From Micropterus salmoides (Eukaryota > Chordata > Actinopteri > Centrarchiformes > Centrarchidae): a stretch of 64,000 nucleotides of DNA. The notes under the pieces were generated by a model. The model ran no database searches and was not told the origin of the DNA. It saw only the letters and a list, made by a program, of their open reading frames with translations. Shown here piece after piece: positions 51,301 to 63,700 of the stretch (within the stretch, counting starts at the first letter, position 1; each line of letters opens with the position of its first letter). The position numbers and the translations under genes are program-made. The DNA lies in NCBI RefSeq assembly GCF_014851395.1, contig NW_024042261.1, positions 34,735,942 to 34,799,941 of the forward strand, given 5' to 3'.

Positions 51301-54300
51301 AGTATTTATTGCTGCTCTTACTAGTATGTATTGTCAGTTGTAGATCTGTATTTGATGCTCTGTTAATGCTTATATGTTGTTCCTCAAATGTAAGTCCCTT
51401 TGGATAAAAGCATCTGCCAAATGAGTAAATGTAAATGTAAATAGTTCACCACATAACAACCCGTAACACCACAACGTGTTGTCTTTACACTTTGACTTTG
51501 TACATATTAAACAAAGAAGATATAGCCTAACATGTCAATTAGTGAGTTTTAGTGGTGCTGGTAGGTGGATATTGTTACTTGTGGGCTGAGCCAGTTTAGC
51601 TGCATTTGCCTGTTGCTAAGTTAAGCTAACCATCTACTGCTTTATGTTTAACCTACACATATGAGAGTGGTATCAATCTCTTATCTGACTTTCAGCAAGA
51701 AAGAGAATATATTTCCCAAAATGTGAACTATTCCTTTAATTTTGACCAACACACCAATAAAATATAAACTACGTTGTTGACATCATAACCCCAGCAGACA
51801 CCAGGCCCGTACAAACTGGATCACAATAGTCCAGGCCTGGCCTGCTGAGGTCATTGTCCACCACATAAACAACCTTTCATTTCTCCCAGCTCAGCACAGA
51901 TGCCAGTCGTGGCCTTTTAACGCTGCAGCAGGTGACCGACAGCTGCTGGACGCAAAGCAAACAAAAAACATCTAAATGTGGCAGCTCTAAAACCAGCCGC
52001 AGGTGTCCTGGCTGTAAACACTCTGACTCACATTCATGGACTAAAAAGTAGCATGTTAGCACTTTAAGAGTTTTTGTGAAACAAAGTGTTGCCGCTGCTC
52101 ATCGCGAGACAGCGGCGCCTGCTGGTTCAAATAGAAATGTCATTGTATAGCTAACAGACATGTTGAAACAATAGAAGCTGGAGGTTTTATCCACACATGA
52201 AAAAGACCACAGTTACACAGTGAAACATATCTGTAACAACTATTAATATACACATTTCCTGTTTATATAATACACCATCCCCATCATAGTCTGACACTAT
52301 TTATAATATGGTTGCCTAGACCTTTTATTACATATATTAATTCAAAATAAATAGTCTTAAAAAGATCCGAGAATATTTTTTCTCTAATCTTTCAAATGTA
52401 GAACAATGTTGTAAATTCACTTTTTTAAATACATTTTTAGTATTCTCTTTTGTGTAACTATCAAATCAACCGGAAACAAGTTATTGTGTTAACACAGGTA
52501 GCATGCATAACAGTGGGAAGTGTGTTTAAATTACTTAATTGCATTGATGCATCATTGATGGTAAGTCACATTTATTAAATTTAACTGTAATTGTATCAGT
52601 TCCACTCTTTTAAAGGATCATAATAATAATAGTAATAATATACACTTTATTTATAGACATCCTTTCATACATGCAGCTCAAAGTGCATGACATTATAAAA
52701 ATAAAAGAGCAGACAACACAGTTAAAATATTAGATCAGTAAAATAATAAAAATGTAAAAATTAAATATTACTTTAGCATATATATATGTACCACCACTTT
52801 CACCATCATCATCTTAATAATAATATCTAATGATAATCCTCTAAGATTTACCAGCAGTGTACATAATCAATAAATTACAGTAATACTAATAGATGCTTGG
52901 TAAAAGCAATAAGCCCAAACAATTATTGTTCATACCATTTAAACAGTTTTTCAACCATAATTTGGTTGATTCTGTGTTGTTCTTTTGACATCATGACATC
53001 CACCTACATTACAGATCATCTCACCCTGTGTTTTCATCACCTGTTGTCTGCAGGTGCAGAAGGAGAAGCTTCATGCAGAGCTGAAGCAGGTGTTGAGTCA
53101 AAAGAGAAGTCATCTGAGAGAGTCGACCTGCCAACTGGCCCAACCAGAGATGGACTCAGAGCCCACAGACGAAGTAAACAGCAGTTTGATAAACACTGTT
53201 AATGTGACTTTCTAGGCTGAAACATTTAGTACTTTTGTTCGTATCAGTAGTTGATAAGCGACTGGAGAGCCATAAATCCCTTCGTTGTTAAAGGAGATGG
53301 GTGACGATGCACACAAAACCACTCCAGTACACAAGTCACTTTTTCCTTTATAAGTTATTTACAAGTTATTTCCTTTGGTCTTCACTGGAAAAGTGGATGT
53401 CATTTAAGAATAGAGTGACCTTTCCTTCATGACAGCTTAATGGATAAAATGGATTCAGAAGTAAAGTGTGAAGAGACAAATAACTGTACAGTGCAACAAG
53501 ATATAAAACAGTGTTGAAGCCTTTGTGAATTGAAAACTATTTTAATCTACCCAGCAAAGAGAAAAGTGAAATGCAAGACACACGTTTCTTATGTGATGCC
53601 TGTCTTTAAAGCTGCATAATGCAACTTTGCACATTAGAGCCTAAATGGTGTTGATAGGTAAAGATTTTGATTTCAACAATTTGTGGACTTCAGCATCTTC
53701 AGAATAGCTGTTGTGTTTGTCTCCCATGTTTTAAATTCATTATTTATAATTTAGACAAACAGGGTGAATATACAGTGCTCCTGCTGATTAGGATCAGGCA
53801 CTATACAGAAAAAAAACACTTGCCTTTAAAACTTCTGTAATTTAAAACAGAGAGGGGTTGGAGAAATGCTGCCTGGGTTGTCTAGTTGAACTAATAATTG
53901 ATTGAACACCTTTAGATATTTTGTTATCCTGGTCAGTTGTCACTTTGCTACAACATCTGGAAAATCAGGGGTTTCATCTTCAAGTAAAATATTACCGCTA
54001 CAACAGACATTTTTTTATAACTGAGTTTGAGTCCAATCTAAGCAAGATTATTAATGAGAGACCAGAACAAGATGGAGATGAAATGTTTATCTTGAGAGCC
54101 ACAGTTTATTCTTGGAGATATTCAAAGTTGTGTGTGTGTGTATGTGTGTGTGTGTGTGTGTGTTTCAGAGTGTGGATGAAGCCACTCAGTCAGTGGAAAT
54201 CGTGGTGGAGACAGAGGCGGAGGCTGGAGCCAGCGGCTACAGTGTGACCGGTGGAGGACAGCGAGGGATCTTTGTTAAAGACGTTCTGAAAGACTCACCA

Positions 54301-54706
54301 GCCGCTAAACATCTCAGTCTACAGGAAGGTACCATCTGATTTAGAAGACTCAGTGCTGTAAAATGAACATAATCCAAACAAGAAATAAAATGAAAACGTG
54401 TTAACAAATATATAGAAATTATATCTATAAAGGAGGTGAATGCTCTGTATAGACAAACTTTAGTATTAGTTTTACATTTTATTTTGCACATTTACAACTT
54501 CAAAGCTGTTGAATAGAACTGTATCTCAGATACAGGCGGGGCAGGAAGGTGTTACAGCATGTCAGTTTTTAGCAACACTGATCACAGATCACAACTCAAA
54601 CTACAGTGGTCAGTTACTGAGGTCAGTACATCAGAGCAGACCGCAACTAGTCTGCCTGTTTCAACTGTCTGCACTGTGAAGATGTTTATTCATACCTCTA
54701 AAGGAA

Positions 54707-54772
<66 letters not shown>

Positions 54773-57700
54773 AGAGAATGTTTGTATTATTTCCACTGAA
54801 TAATGATTTTAATTATTTGTGTAAATAGTTGTAGCTCTAGTTTGGTCACGATTTATTTTAAAAGGACTGACATAAAGTGTTATTATGTTAATCATTTCTG
54901 ACTTGACTTTATGCCTTGATGTAGTTTCTCACTGTGACCACTGGAAGGCAGTGAATGCTTACGATTTTACATAAAACAGTTAGCTCTACCGGCTCTACCG
55001 CACCAAAGAAATGACCAGAAAACTTGATAATACAATGATAATACAACTTTTTAGTAATGCAGTTTTTGCCAAAACTGGTGTTGCTGGTGTTGTGTAATAA
55101 TCATACTAGAATTTACTTCAAAATATTGATATTAATAATGATAGTATTGAAATTTACAGTGTGTTAGATACATAGCGCAGTTTCTCACTGTGACCACCGG
55201 AGGGCAGTGAAAACTCGTGTTTGAAATGAGAATAAATATTTGTATTTTTCCCATTGAAGAATAAGGACTTGTTGTATGTAGCTTCATTATTATTTTTGTT
55301 TCATGATCATTTCTACTTCAGTTATTCTAATGTGGGGCTGTAATTTCAAATTATCATGACTGGAGACCAAGAAAACATAGACAGCACCCAAAAACAAATT
55401 CACTGCTACTGAAATGTCCACAGTGCAGCTGATATGATTCATCTCTATCTTTACTGACAGGTCGTCGTGGTAGCAACACTCTCGTCAGTTTTCCTGTAAA
55501 TGGAACCATTATTTACAAAAACAAAGTACTGTTTTGAAGAAGATTTGAAACTAGTGAGACCACAAACTCATTAAAAAAGTGTTAACTGAGGTAATAAATC
55601 AAGTGAGAAGTAGGGTCATTTTGTCATAAAATCCAATGCAATCGGACTTCTTTTTGCAACCAGTGGAGTCGCCCCCTGCTGGCCATTAGAAAGAACACAG
55701 GTTTAAGGCACTTTTGCTTTTGGACTTGGATGAAAATCTTCAAGATTATTACTTTAAATTTCTTTCAGATGGCTTCAGTTTGGTCACAGATTTATTTTGA
55801 AAGTAACACCGTAAGTAAATCTATGTTATTGTGCCTGCTTTGACGTAGTTCCCTGCTGTGACCACTGGAGGGCAGTAAAGGGGGCCAGTGGACATTCACC
55901 TTTAAATGAGCTAACTTTTTTTTTTAATTTTCCTCTGTTGGTATGGCTAATCAGAGCTAGCAGTTCATGCTAATGGACCATAGCTCATCCTACAGTGACC
56001 TTGTAGTAGCCTAGTTATTACAAATGGCTATACATCAGTACAATTGTGTAAATTCAATTGTATTCTGTACCCACTACTGGATACAGGATACTGCTGTACT
56101 ACCATTCCCCCAGGAAAAGTAAATATCACATATACATCAAATTGATTTTAGAATTAATATTTTTAACCCCAACTTGATAAAAGTGCAAACTGAGATGCAG
56201 AGGTGGAAGTTTTTTTAATTACTTTGCCAGATTTAAACACTGTCTGAATTCATAATGTTCTCTGTGTGAAGGTGACCAGCTGCTGAGTGCCAAGGTCTAT
56301 TTCGACAACGTGAAGTATGAAGACGCTCTTAAGATCCTTCAGTGTGCGGAGCCATATAAGGTCAGCTTCCAGCTGAAGAGGACCATCCTTGGAGCAGAGG
56401 TCACCATGCAGCCTCGAGTTCCCAGCATGGAGGTCAAAGGTCCCAAAGCCAAGATGGCCAAAATGGTAATCAATTATATTCTAAAATAAATGTTCTGTTT
56501 GTAATAATCAAACTTTGATAAATATCTCATTAAAAGACTTATTATTAAATTAACTTGTAACTTAAATTCTGGGTCTATTGTTTATAAATAATATAAATAT
56601 TTAGAGCCTCCAATTAGATTCAAAGCTTATTAATTCTTTCCATACTTTTTCAGTTGTTGAACGTATAAAGCCAGCACCTTAACAGACAGTATCACAATCA
56701 AATGTTGTTGACTGACCCTTTTATCATTCATGTGTGTTTGTGTGTATTTCAGAGTGTGAAGGGATCCAAGCCGTTCAAGGTCAAGAAGAAGAGAGGTGGT
56801 CGTTTTGGTCTGAAGAGGCTGAAAGAGAATCGCAGAGAAGAGCTGGTGATTGAGGGAACGCCCCCCAGACTGGAGATGAGTGACGTAGATGTGGAGTTTT
56901 CTCTCCCCAAATTCAAACAGAGGAGGAGCGCGAAGGTCGAAGCAGGAGGAGCAACAGCTGCAGCAAAGGCAAAGAGGAGGATCAGGTTGGCCTTGTTTTT
57001 GTTATTTCTATGGGGGTTTTTTTAAGTGGAAATGATCGAACAATTGCCGTGGGAAGGGATCGTCATAAGGTCCATGGCACTTAAACCAATCCCTGAGCTT
57101 CCTTTTTCCGACAGTGATTATTTCTGTCACAGGCCCCAGCCCATCATAGGCCTATGAGCCAGAGCTAGACCAATTTAACCCCTGTGTTATGACAAATTGC
57201 AGTGTGGCTGTGGCTTGGCTGTGCCATGGGTCTGGTATTGGTTGGTTCGTAGTTTTGGCCGATGTGGTGATCCGTGAAGAGCATGCTAGCATGCTCATGG
57301 ATCATCATCACAGTATCATGGACCCAAAGATCCAAATAAGATATAAAAATATTACCTATAGTAACATTATTCTAAATATGATTCAGTGTTAATTTCAGCA
57401 TTCTAGTGTATGTCACATCATTGTTTTGGCCGATGCCCAGGATGATGCTCACTCACCTACATAGTGCAAACGCAAAGCATTTTTACAAAGCATTTTGGAA
57501 TACTTCCTGTAAATTTTTTGGCTTATATTACATGGCTCATATTATGTCTTTTCCTTCTTCTCTCCTTCCTATTTTAATATGGTTGACACAGATTTCCTCG
57601 TATGAAAACAAAGGGCTATGCTGGAGCAGAGACAGGAGGAAAAGTGGACACAGGACGATTTGAGGGACAAGTGAACGTCTCTCCATCTGAGATAACTGAA

Positions 57701-60700
57701 GCTAAACTGAAAACCAAAGGAAAAGGACACAAGTTTGGAATCACCTTTCCTAAGAGCAAGCACACAAAGTCAGGCTCAGCTTTGGGAATGGGATCTGTGG
57801 AGCTAAAGCCCCCAGGTGTGAACATCCAGCCACCATCAGTGGAGTTCAGTTTGCCTGGCAATAAAGATGTGGATGTGGAGAAGGAAGGGTTTAAGATTAA
57901 CGCGCCTGATGTGGAGTTTGCACTCCCTTCAGGAAAAGCTGAGGCGTCTCTGCCTGCTGTGAAGGGAAAGGCAGAAATCAAAGCTCCTAGAATTGACATC
58001 AAAGGAGGAGTTGATGCAGAGGCAGCTGTAGGAAAAGTTGATGTAGATGTAGGCAAGGGAGATGCAAAGCAAAGAATGCCAAAGTTTAAACTGCCCAAAG
58101 TTAGACTCCCACATCTTTCAGATGAGATAGATGGTGATATCAAGGTAAAAGCCAAAGGGATAAAAGTGCCTCACACTGATATAATACCTCCAAAAGTAGA
58201 AATCAAAGGAGATGGTGAGATTGGTCTCCCCGAAGCAAATATCACCAAACCAATGATGGAAGGTGATCTATCGGGAAAAGCCGCATCTATTCAAATGCCT
58301 TCTATTGATATTTCTTTACCAAATGTGAAGGGAAAGACTGACAATGACGTCTCACTTCCAGAGTACAGAGGAGCTGGGAAGACAGCAATCAAAATCCCTG
58401 CTATTGACATCTCTGTGCCTGATGTTGATGTGGAACTGGACGCCAGTCACAGAATTCCTGACGAGGTGGAGGGCACCTTCAAAGGCCCCAAAATCTCCAT
58501 GCCAAAGATTGATATGTCGTTACAAAAGACGGGATCTTCCAATATGGATATTGAAGGTCCAGAAGGTGGAGGAAAATTTAGTCTACCCTCTGTTGACATC
58601 TCTCTCCCAAATGTGAAAACAAAGGGTGAAGATGTGGACATGGAGTATTATGTTGGTGGAGATGGGAAGTTCAAAATGCCTGATTTTGACATCTCTTTCC
58701 CAAAAATGAAGTCACCAGAAGGAGAGGTAAATATGAAAGGACAAGAGGTGGAGGATCATTTCAAGTTACCCAAAGTAGACCTGACCCTTCCCAAAGGCAA
58801 AGCAGGAACGACAGATATTGAAGGAGGAGGAAAATTTCAGTTACCATCATTTGACATCTCCCTCCCTAAAATGAAGACAGGTGAGCTGGAAGTCAACCTC
58901 GAAGGCCCTGAAGTGAAAGGTGGTAAATTTGAAATGCCCACACTTGACATTTCTCTGCCCAGAAGCAAAATAGAAGGAGACACAGAAGTAGAAGGGAATG
59001 ATGGGAAGGGAGGACAATTCAAGATGCCTACCTTTGACATCTCACTCCCAAAGATGAAAACCAAGGAGGCAGAGGTTGATATTAAAGGACCTGAAGTCAA
59101 AGGAGGAGCAAAGATCAACATGCCGTCACTCGACATCTCTCTTCCTGCAGTGAAATCACCAGAGGGGGAAGTAAAGCTCAAAGGTCCTGAAGCCAAAGGA
59201 GGAGCAAAGATCAACATGCCGTCACTCGACATCTCTCTTCCTGCAGTGAAATCACCAGAGGGGGAAGTAAAGCTCAAAGGTCCTGAAGCCAAAGGAGGAA
59301 AGTTCCAGATGCCTTCTTTTGATATGTCACTACCAAAGATCAAATCACAGGGAGGTGACATCGATATTGAAGGTCCTGAGTTTAAGGTTAACACACCAGA
59401 GGCAGATTTAAACCTAAAGAGAAGTGAGATTAAGGGAGGGAAAATAAACACACCTACAGCTGATATCTCTTTTCCAAAAGGAAAAGTAGAGGGTGAGATA
59501 GATATTGAAGGATCCACAGGAAAAGAAGGCAAGTTTAAGATGCCTACATTTGATGTAACGCTACCCAAGATGAAGATGCCTGAAGGAAAAATTGGTCTTG
59601 AGGGACCCTCAGTTGATATCTCTCTTCCAAAGGGGAAAGTAGAAGGTGACATGCAAACTAAAGGTAAAGGAGGACATTTTCATATGCCCTCAGTTGATGT
59701 TTCTCTCCCTAAAATAAAATCAAAGCGACGTGATATTGAGGGACCACAAATCAAAGGTGGAGAAATAAAAATGCCAACTATTGACATCTCACCCCCTCAA
59801 GGAACATTAGAAGGCGAAGGAAGAGGAGGCAAAGTCAGCCTACCATCTGTAGACATTGTCCTCCCTACTGTAAAATTCCCAGAGGGAGATGTGAATTTTC
59901 AAGGGCCGAAAGTTAAAGGTGGGAAGTTTGAAATGCCAAAAATCGACCTCTCGCTTCCTCAAGGACATGCACAGGGAGACATTGATATTGACATTCACTC
60001 TGGGAAAGATGGGAATATTGAGATACCATCCTATAATATTGGACTTCCTAAAGGAAATGTCAAAGCTGACATAAATGTTGAAGGTCCTGCAGGGGGGACA
60101 GCCAAATTCAAAATGCCAAAATTCGGCATTTCACTTCCAAAGATGAACCTGCCAGAGGGTGATGTCAAACTGGAAGGACCAGAGATTAAAGGAAAAATTG
60201 AAATGCCGACTGTTGATATTTCACTTCCAAAAGGAAAAATAGAGGGAGATGTTGACATGGAAGGACATGGGGTTAAAGGAGGAAAGTTTAACATGCCTTC
60301 AATCGATATCACTCTTCCTAAAATAAAACCTAAGGAAGTCAGTGTCGATATTGAAGGGCCTGATGTTCAAGGAGGAAAGTTCAATATGGCATCACTTGAT
60401 GTCTCGGCACCTAAAATAAAATCTCCAGAGGTAGATGTCAGCCTTGAGGGTCCAGATGTTAAAGGAGGACATTTCAAAATGCCAGCTGTTGACATTTCAC
60501 TTCCAAAAGCAAAAGGTGAAGCTGGCATAAATATTGAAGGTCCTGAAGGAAAAGGAGGAAACATCAAAATACCTGAATTTGATCTCTCATTACCAATACC
60601 AAAAGTACATTTTCCAGAGGGTGATGTCAAGTTAAAAGGTCCTGAGATCAAGGGCAGGAAGATTGAGATGCCAGACATTGATATTTCACTCCCCAAAGGA

Positions 60701-63700
60701 AAAGCAGGAGGAGAAATTGAAATTGAAGGACAGGCTGGTAAAGGAGGAAAGTTCCATATGCCCTCTGTTGATATATCTCTTCCTAAAATGAAAGCTATGG
60801 GACCAGAGGTCAACATAGAAGGTCCTGAACTTAAGGGAGGAAAAATCAACATACCAGACCTTTCACTCCCCAAAGGAAAGGCTGACGCTGACCTCAGAAT
60901 TGAAGGTCCTGAGGTAAAAGGGGGCAAATTCAAAATGCCCAAATTTGACGTTTCACTTCCAAAGATGAACCTGCCAGAGGGCAATGTGGAAATGCCAACG
61001 TTTGATATTTCACTTCCAAAAGGAAAGGTAAAGGGAGATGTTGACATTGAGGGACATGTGGGTAAAGGAGGCAAGTTTCACATGCCCTCGGTTGATATAT
61101 CTCTTCCTAAAATAAAAGCAAAGGGAGTTGATGTTGATATTGAAGGACCTGAACTTAAAGGTGACATGTCGTTACCTAAAATTAAGTCTCCAGAGGTTGA
61201 CATCAGCCTCGAGGATGTTAAAGAAGGGAAGTTTAACTTGCCAACTGTTGATGTTTCACTCCCCAAAGGAAAAGTTGAAGGCGACCTAAATATTGAAGGT
61301 CCTGACATAAAAGGAGGCAAATTTAAAATGCCAAAATTTAATGTTTCATTGCCAAAAGTGAATCTCCCAGAGAGTGATGTCAAAATTAAAGGCCCAGATA
61401 TCAAGGGAGGGAAGATTGAAATGCCAGACATTGATATTTCACTCCCCAAAGGAAAAGCAGGAGGAGAAATTGAAATTGAAGGTCGTGCTGGCAAACGAGG
61501 AAAGTTCCATATGCCCTCTGTTGATATATCTCTTCCTAAAATGAAAGCCAAGGGACCAGAAATAAATATTGATGACCCTGAAGTTAAAGGTGGAAAGCTA
61601 AACATGCCATCACTTGATGTTTCTCTGCCCAAAATAAAATCCCCCGATATAGATATCACCCTTGAGGGTCCTGATGTTAAAGGGGGAAAGTTAAACTTGC
61701 CAGCTGTTGACATTTCACTTCCCAAAGGAAAGGTTGATGCTGATCTCAATGTTGAGGGTCCTGAGGTTAAAGGAGGTAAATTCAAGATGCCCAAATTTGA
61801 TGTTTCGCTTCCAAAGATCAACCTGCCAGAGGGCAATGTGGAAATGCCCACAGTTGATATTTCACTTCCAAAAGGAAAGGTAAAGGGAGATGTTGACATA
61901 GAGGGACATGCTGGCAAAGGAGGCAAGTTTCACATGCCCTCGGTTGATATATCTCTTCCTAAAATAAAAGCAAAGGGAGTTGATGTTGATATTGAAGGAC
62001 CTGAACTTAAAGGTGACATGTCGTTACCTAAAATTAAGTCTCCAGAGGTTGACATCAGCCTCGAGGATGTTAAAGAAGGAAAGTTTAACTTGCCAACTGT
62101 TGACGTTTCACTCCCCAAAGGAAAAGTTGAAGGCGACCTAAATATTGAAGGTCCTGACATAAAAGGAGGCAAATTTAAAATGCCAAAATTTAATGTGGCA
62201 TTGCCAAAAGTGAATCTCCCAGAGAGTGATGTCAAAATTAAAGGCCCAGACATCAAGGGAGGGAAGATTGAAATGCCAGATATTGACATTTCCCTCCCCA
62301 AAGGAAAAGCTGGAGGAGAAACAGAAGTACACACTGGCAAAGGAGGGAAGTTCCATATGCCCTCGGTTGATATCTCTCTTCCTAAAATGAAAGCTAAGGG
62401 ACCAGAGATAAATATTGATGGTCCTGAAGTTAAAGGTGGAAAGCTAAACATGCCATCACTTGATGTTTCTCTATCCAAAATAAAATCTCCTGATGTAGAT
62501 ATCAGCCTCGAAGGTCCTGATGTTAAAGGAGGAAAGGTCAACATCCCATCTGTTGACATTTCACTTCCCAAAGGAAAAGTTGAGGGTGACGTAAATGTTG
62601 AAGGCCTTGAAATGAAAGGCGGGAAATTCAAACTGCCGAAATTTGATGTCACTTTACCAAAAGCGAGTCTCCCAAAGGTTAATGCCAATGTGGAAGGACC
62701 AGATATGAAAGGAAAAATTGAAATGCCAACTATTTCACTTCCAAAAGGAAAGGCAGACATGGATTTTGACATTGGTGTACACAGTGGTAAAGGAAGCAGG
62801 TTTCACATACCCTCACTTGACATCTCTCTTCCTAAAATTAAAGCAAAAGGAGTTGATGTTGATATTGAAGGACCTGAAGTCAAAGGTGACATGTCACTCC
62901 CTAAAATGAAGTCCCCAGAGGTAGATATCAACCTCGAGGGTCCAGATGTTAAAGGAGGAAAGTTTACCTTGCCAACTGTTGACATTTCACTACCCAAAGG
63001 AAAGGTTGAAGGTGACCTCAGTATTGAGGGTCCTGAGGTAAAAGGAGGAAAATTCAAAATGCCCAAATTTGACGTTTCACTTCCAAAGGTGACCCTGCCA
63101 GAGGGCAACGTGGAAATGCCAACAGTTGATATTTCACTCCCAAAAGGAAAGGCAGACGTGGATATTGACATTGATGGGCACGGTGCTAAAGGAGGCAAGT
63201 TTCATATGCCCTCACTTGATATCTCACTTCCTAAAATCAAAGGACCTGAACTTAAAGGTGACATGTCACTCCCTAAAATGAAGTCTCCAGAGGTAGATAT
63301 CAACCTTGAGGGTCCTGATGTTAAAGGAGGAAAGTTTACCTTGCCAACTGTTGACATTTCACTACCCAAAGGAAAGGTTGAAGGTGACCTCAGTATTGAG
63401 GGTCCTGAGGTAAAAGGAGGAAAATTCAAAATGCCCAAATTTGACGTTTCACTTCCAAAGGTGACCCTGCCAGAGGGCAACGTGGAAATGCCAACAGTTG
63501 ATATTTCACTCCCAAAAGGAAAGGCAGACGTGGATATTGACATTGATGGGCACGGTGCTAAAGGAGGCAAGTTTCATATGCCCTCACTTGATATCTCACT
63601 TCCTAAAATCAAAGGACCTGAACTTAAAGGTGACATGTCACTCCCTAAAATTAAGTCTCCAGAGGCAGATATCAACCTTGAGGGTCCAGATGTTCAAGGA

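Larger units (their letters stand above)
48857..51738. mobile_element. Long-inverted-repeat MITE, split by a LINE
   Basis: The left arm (48857-48992) begins GTTTGACATTTTGGGAAATAC; the right end (to about 51738) finishes TTTCCCAAAATGTGAACTATTC, its reverse complement with a few changes. Inner words also pair: TAAGCTTAGCTTAGC on the left and GCTAAGTTAAGCTAAC on the right. The arms are roughly 130 bp. A CR1/L2-type LINE fills the middle, so the LINE entered an older MITE. It lies in the prx intron between 48298 and 53054. Confidence 0.7.
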
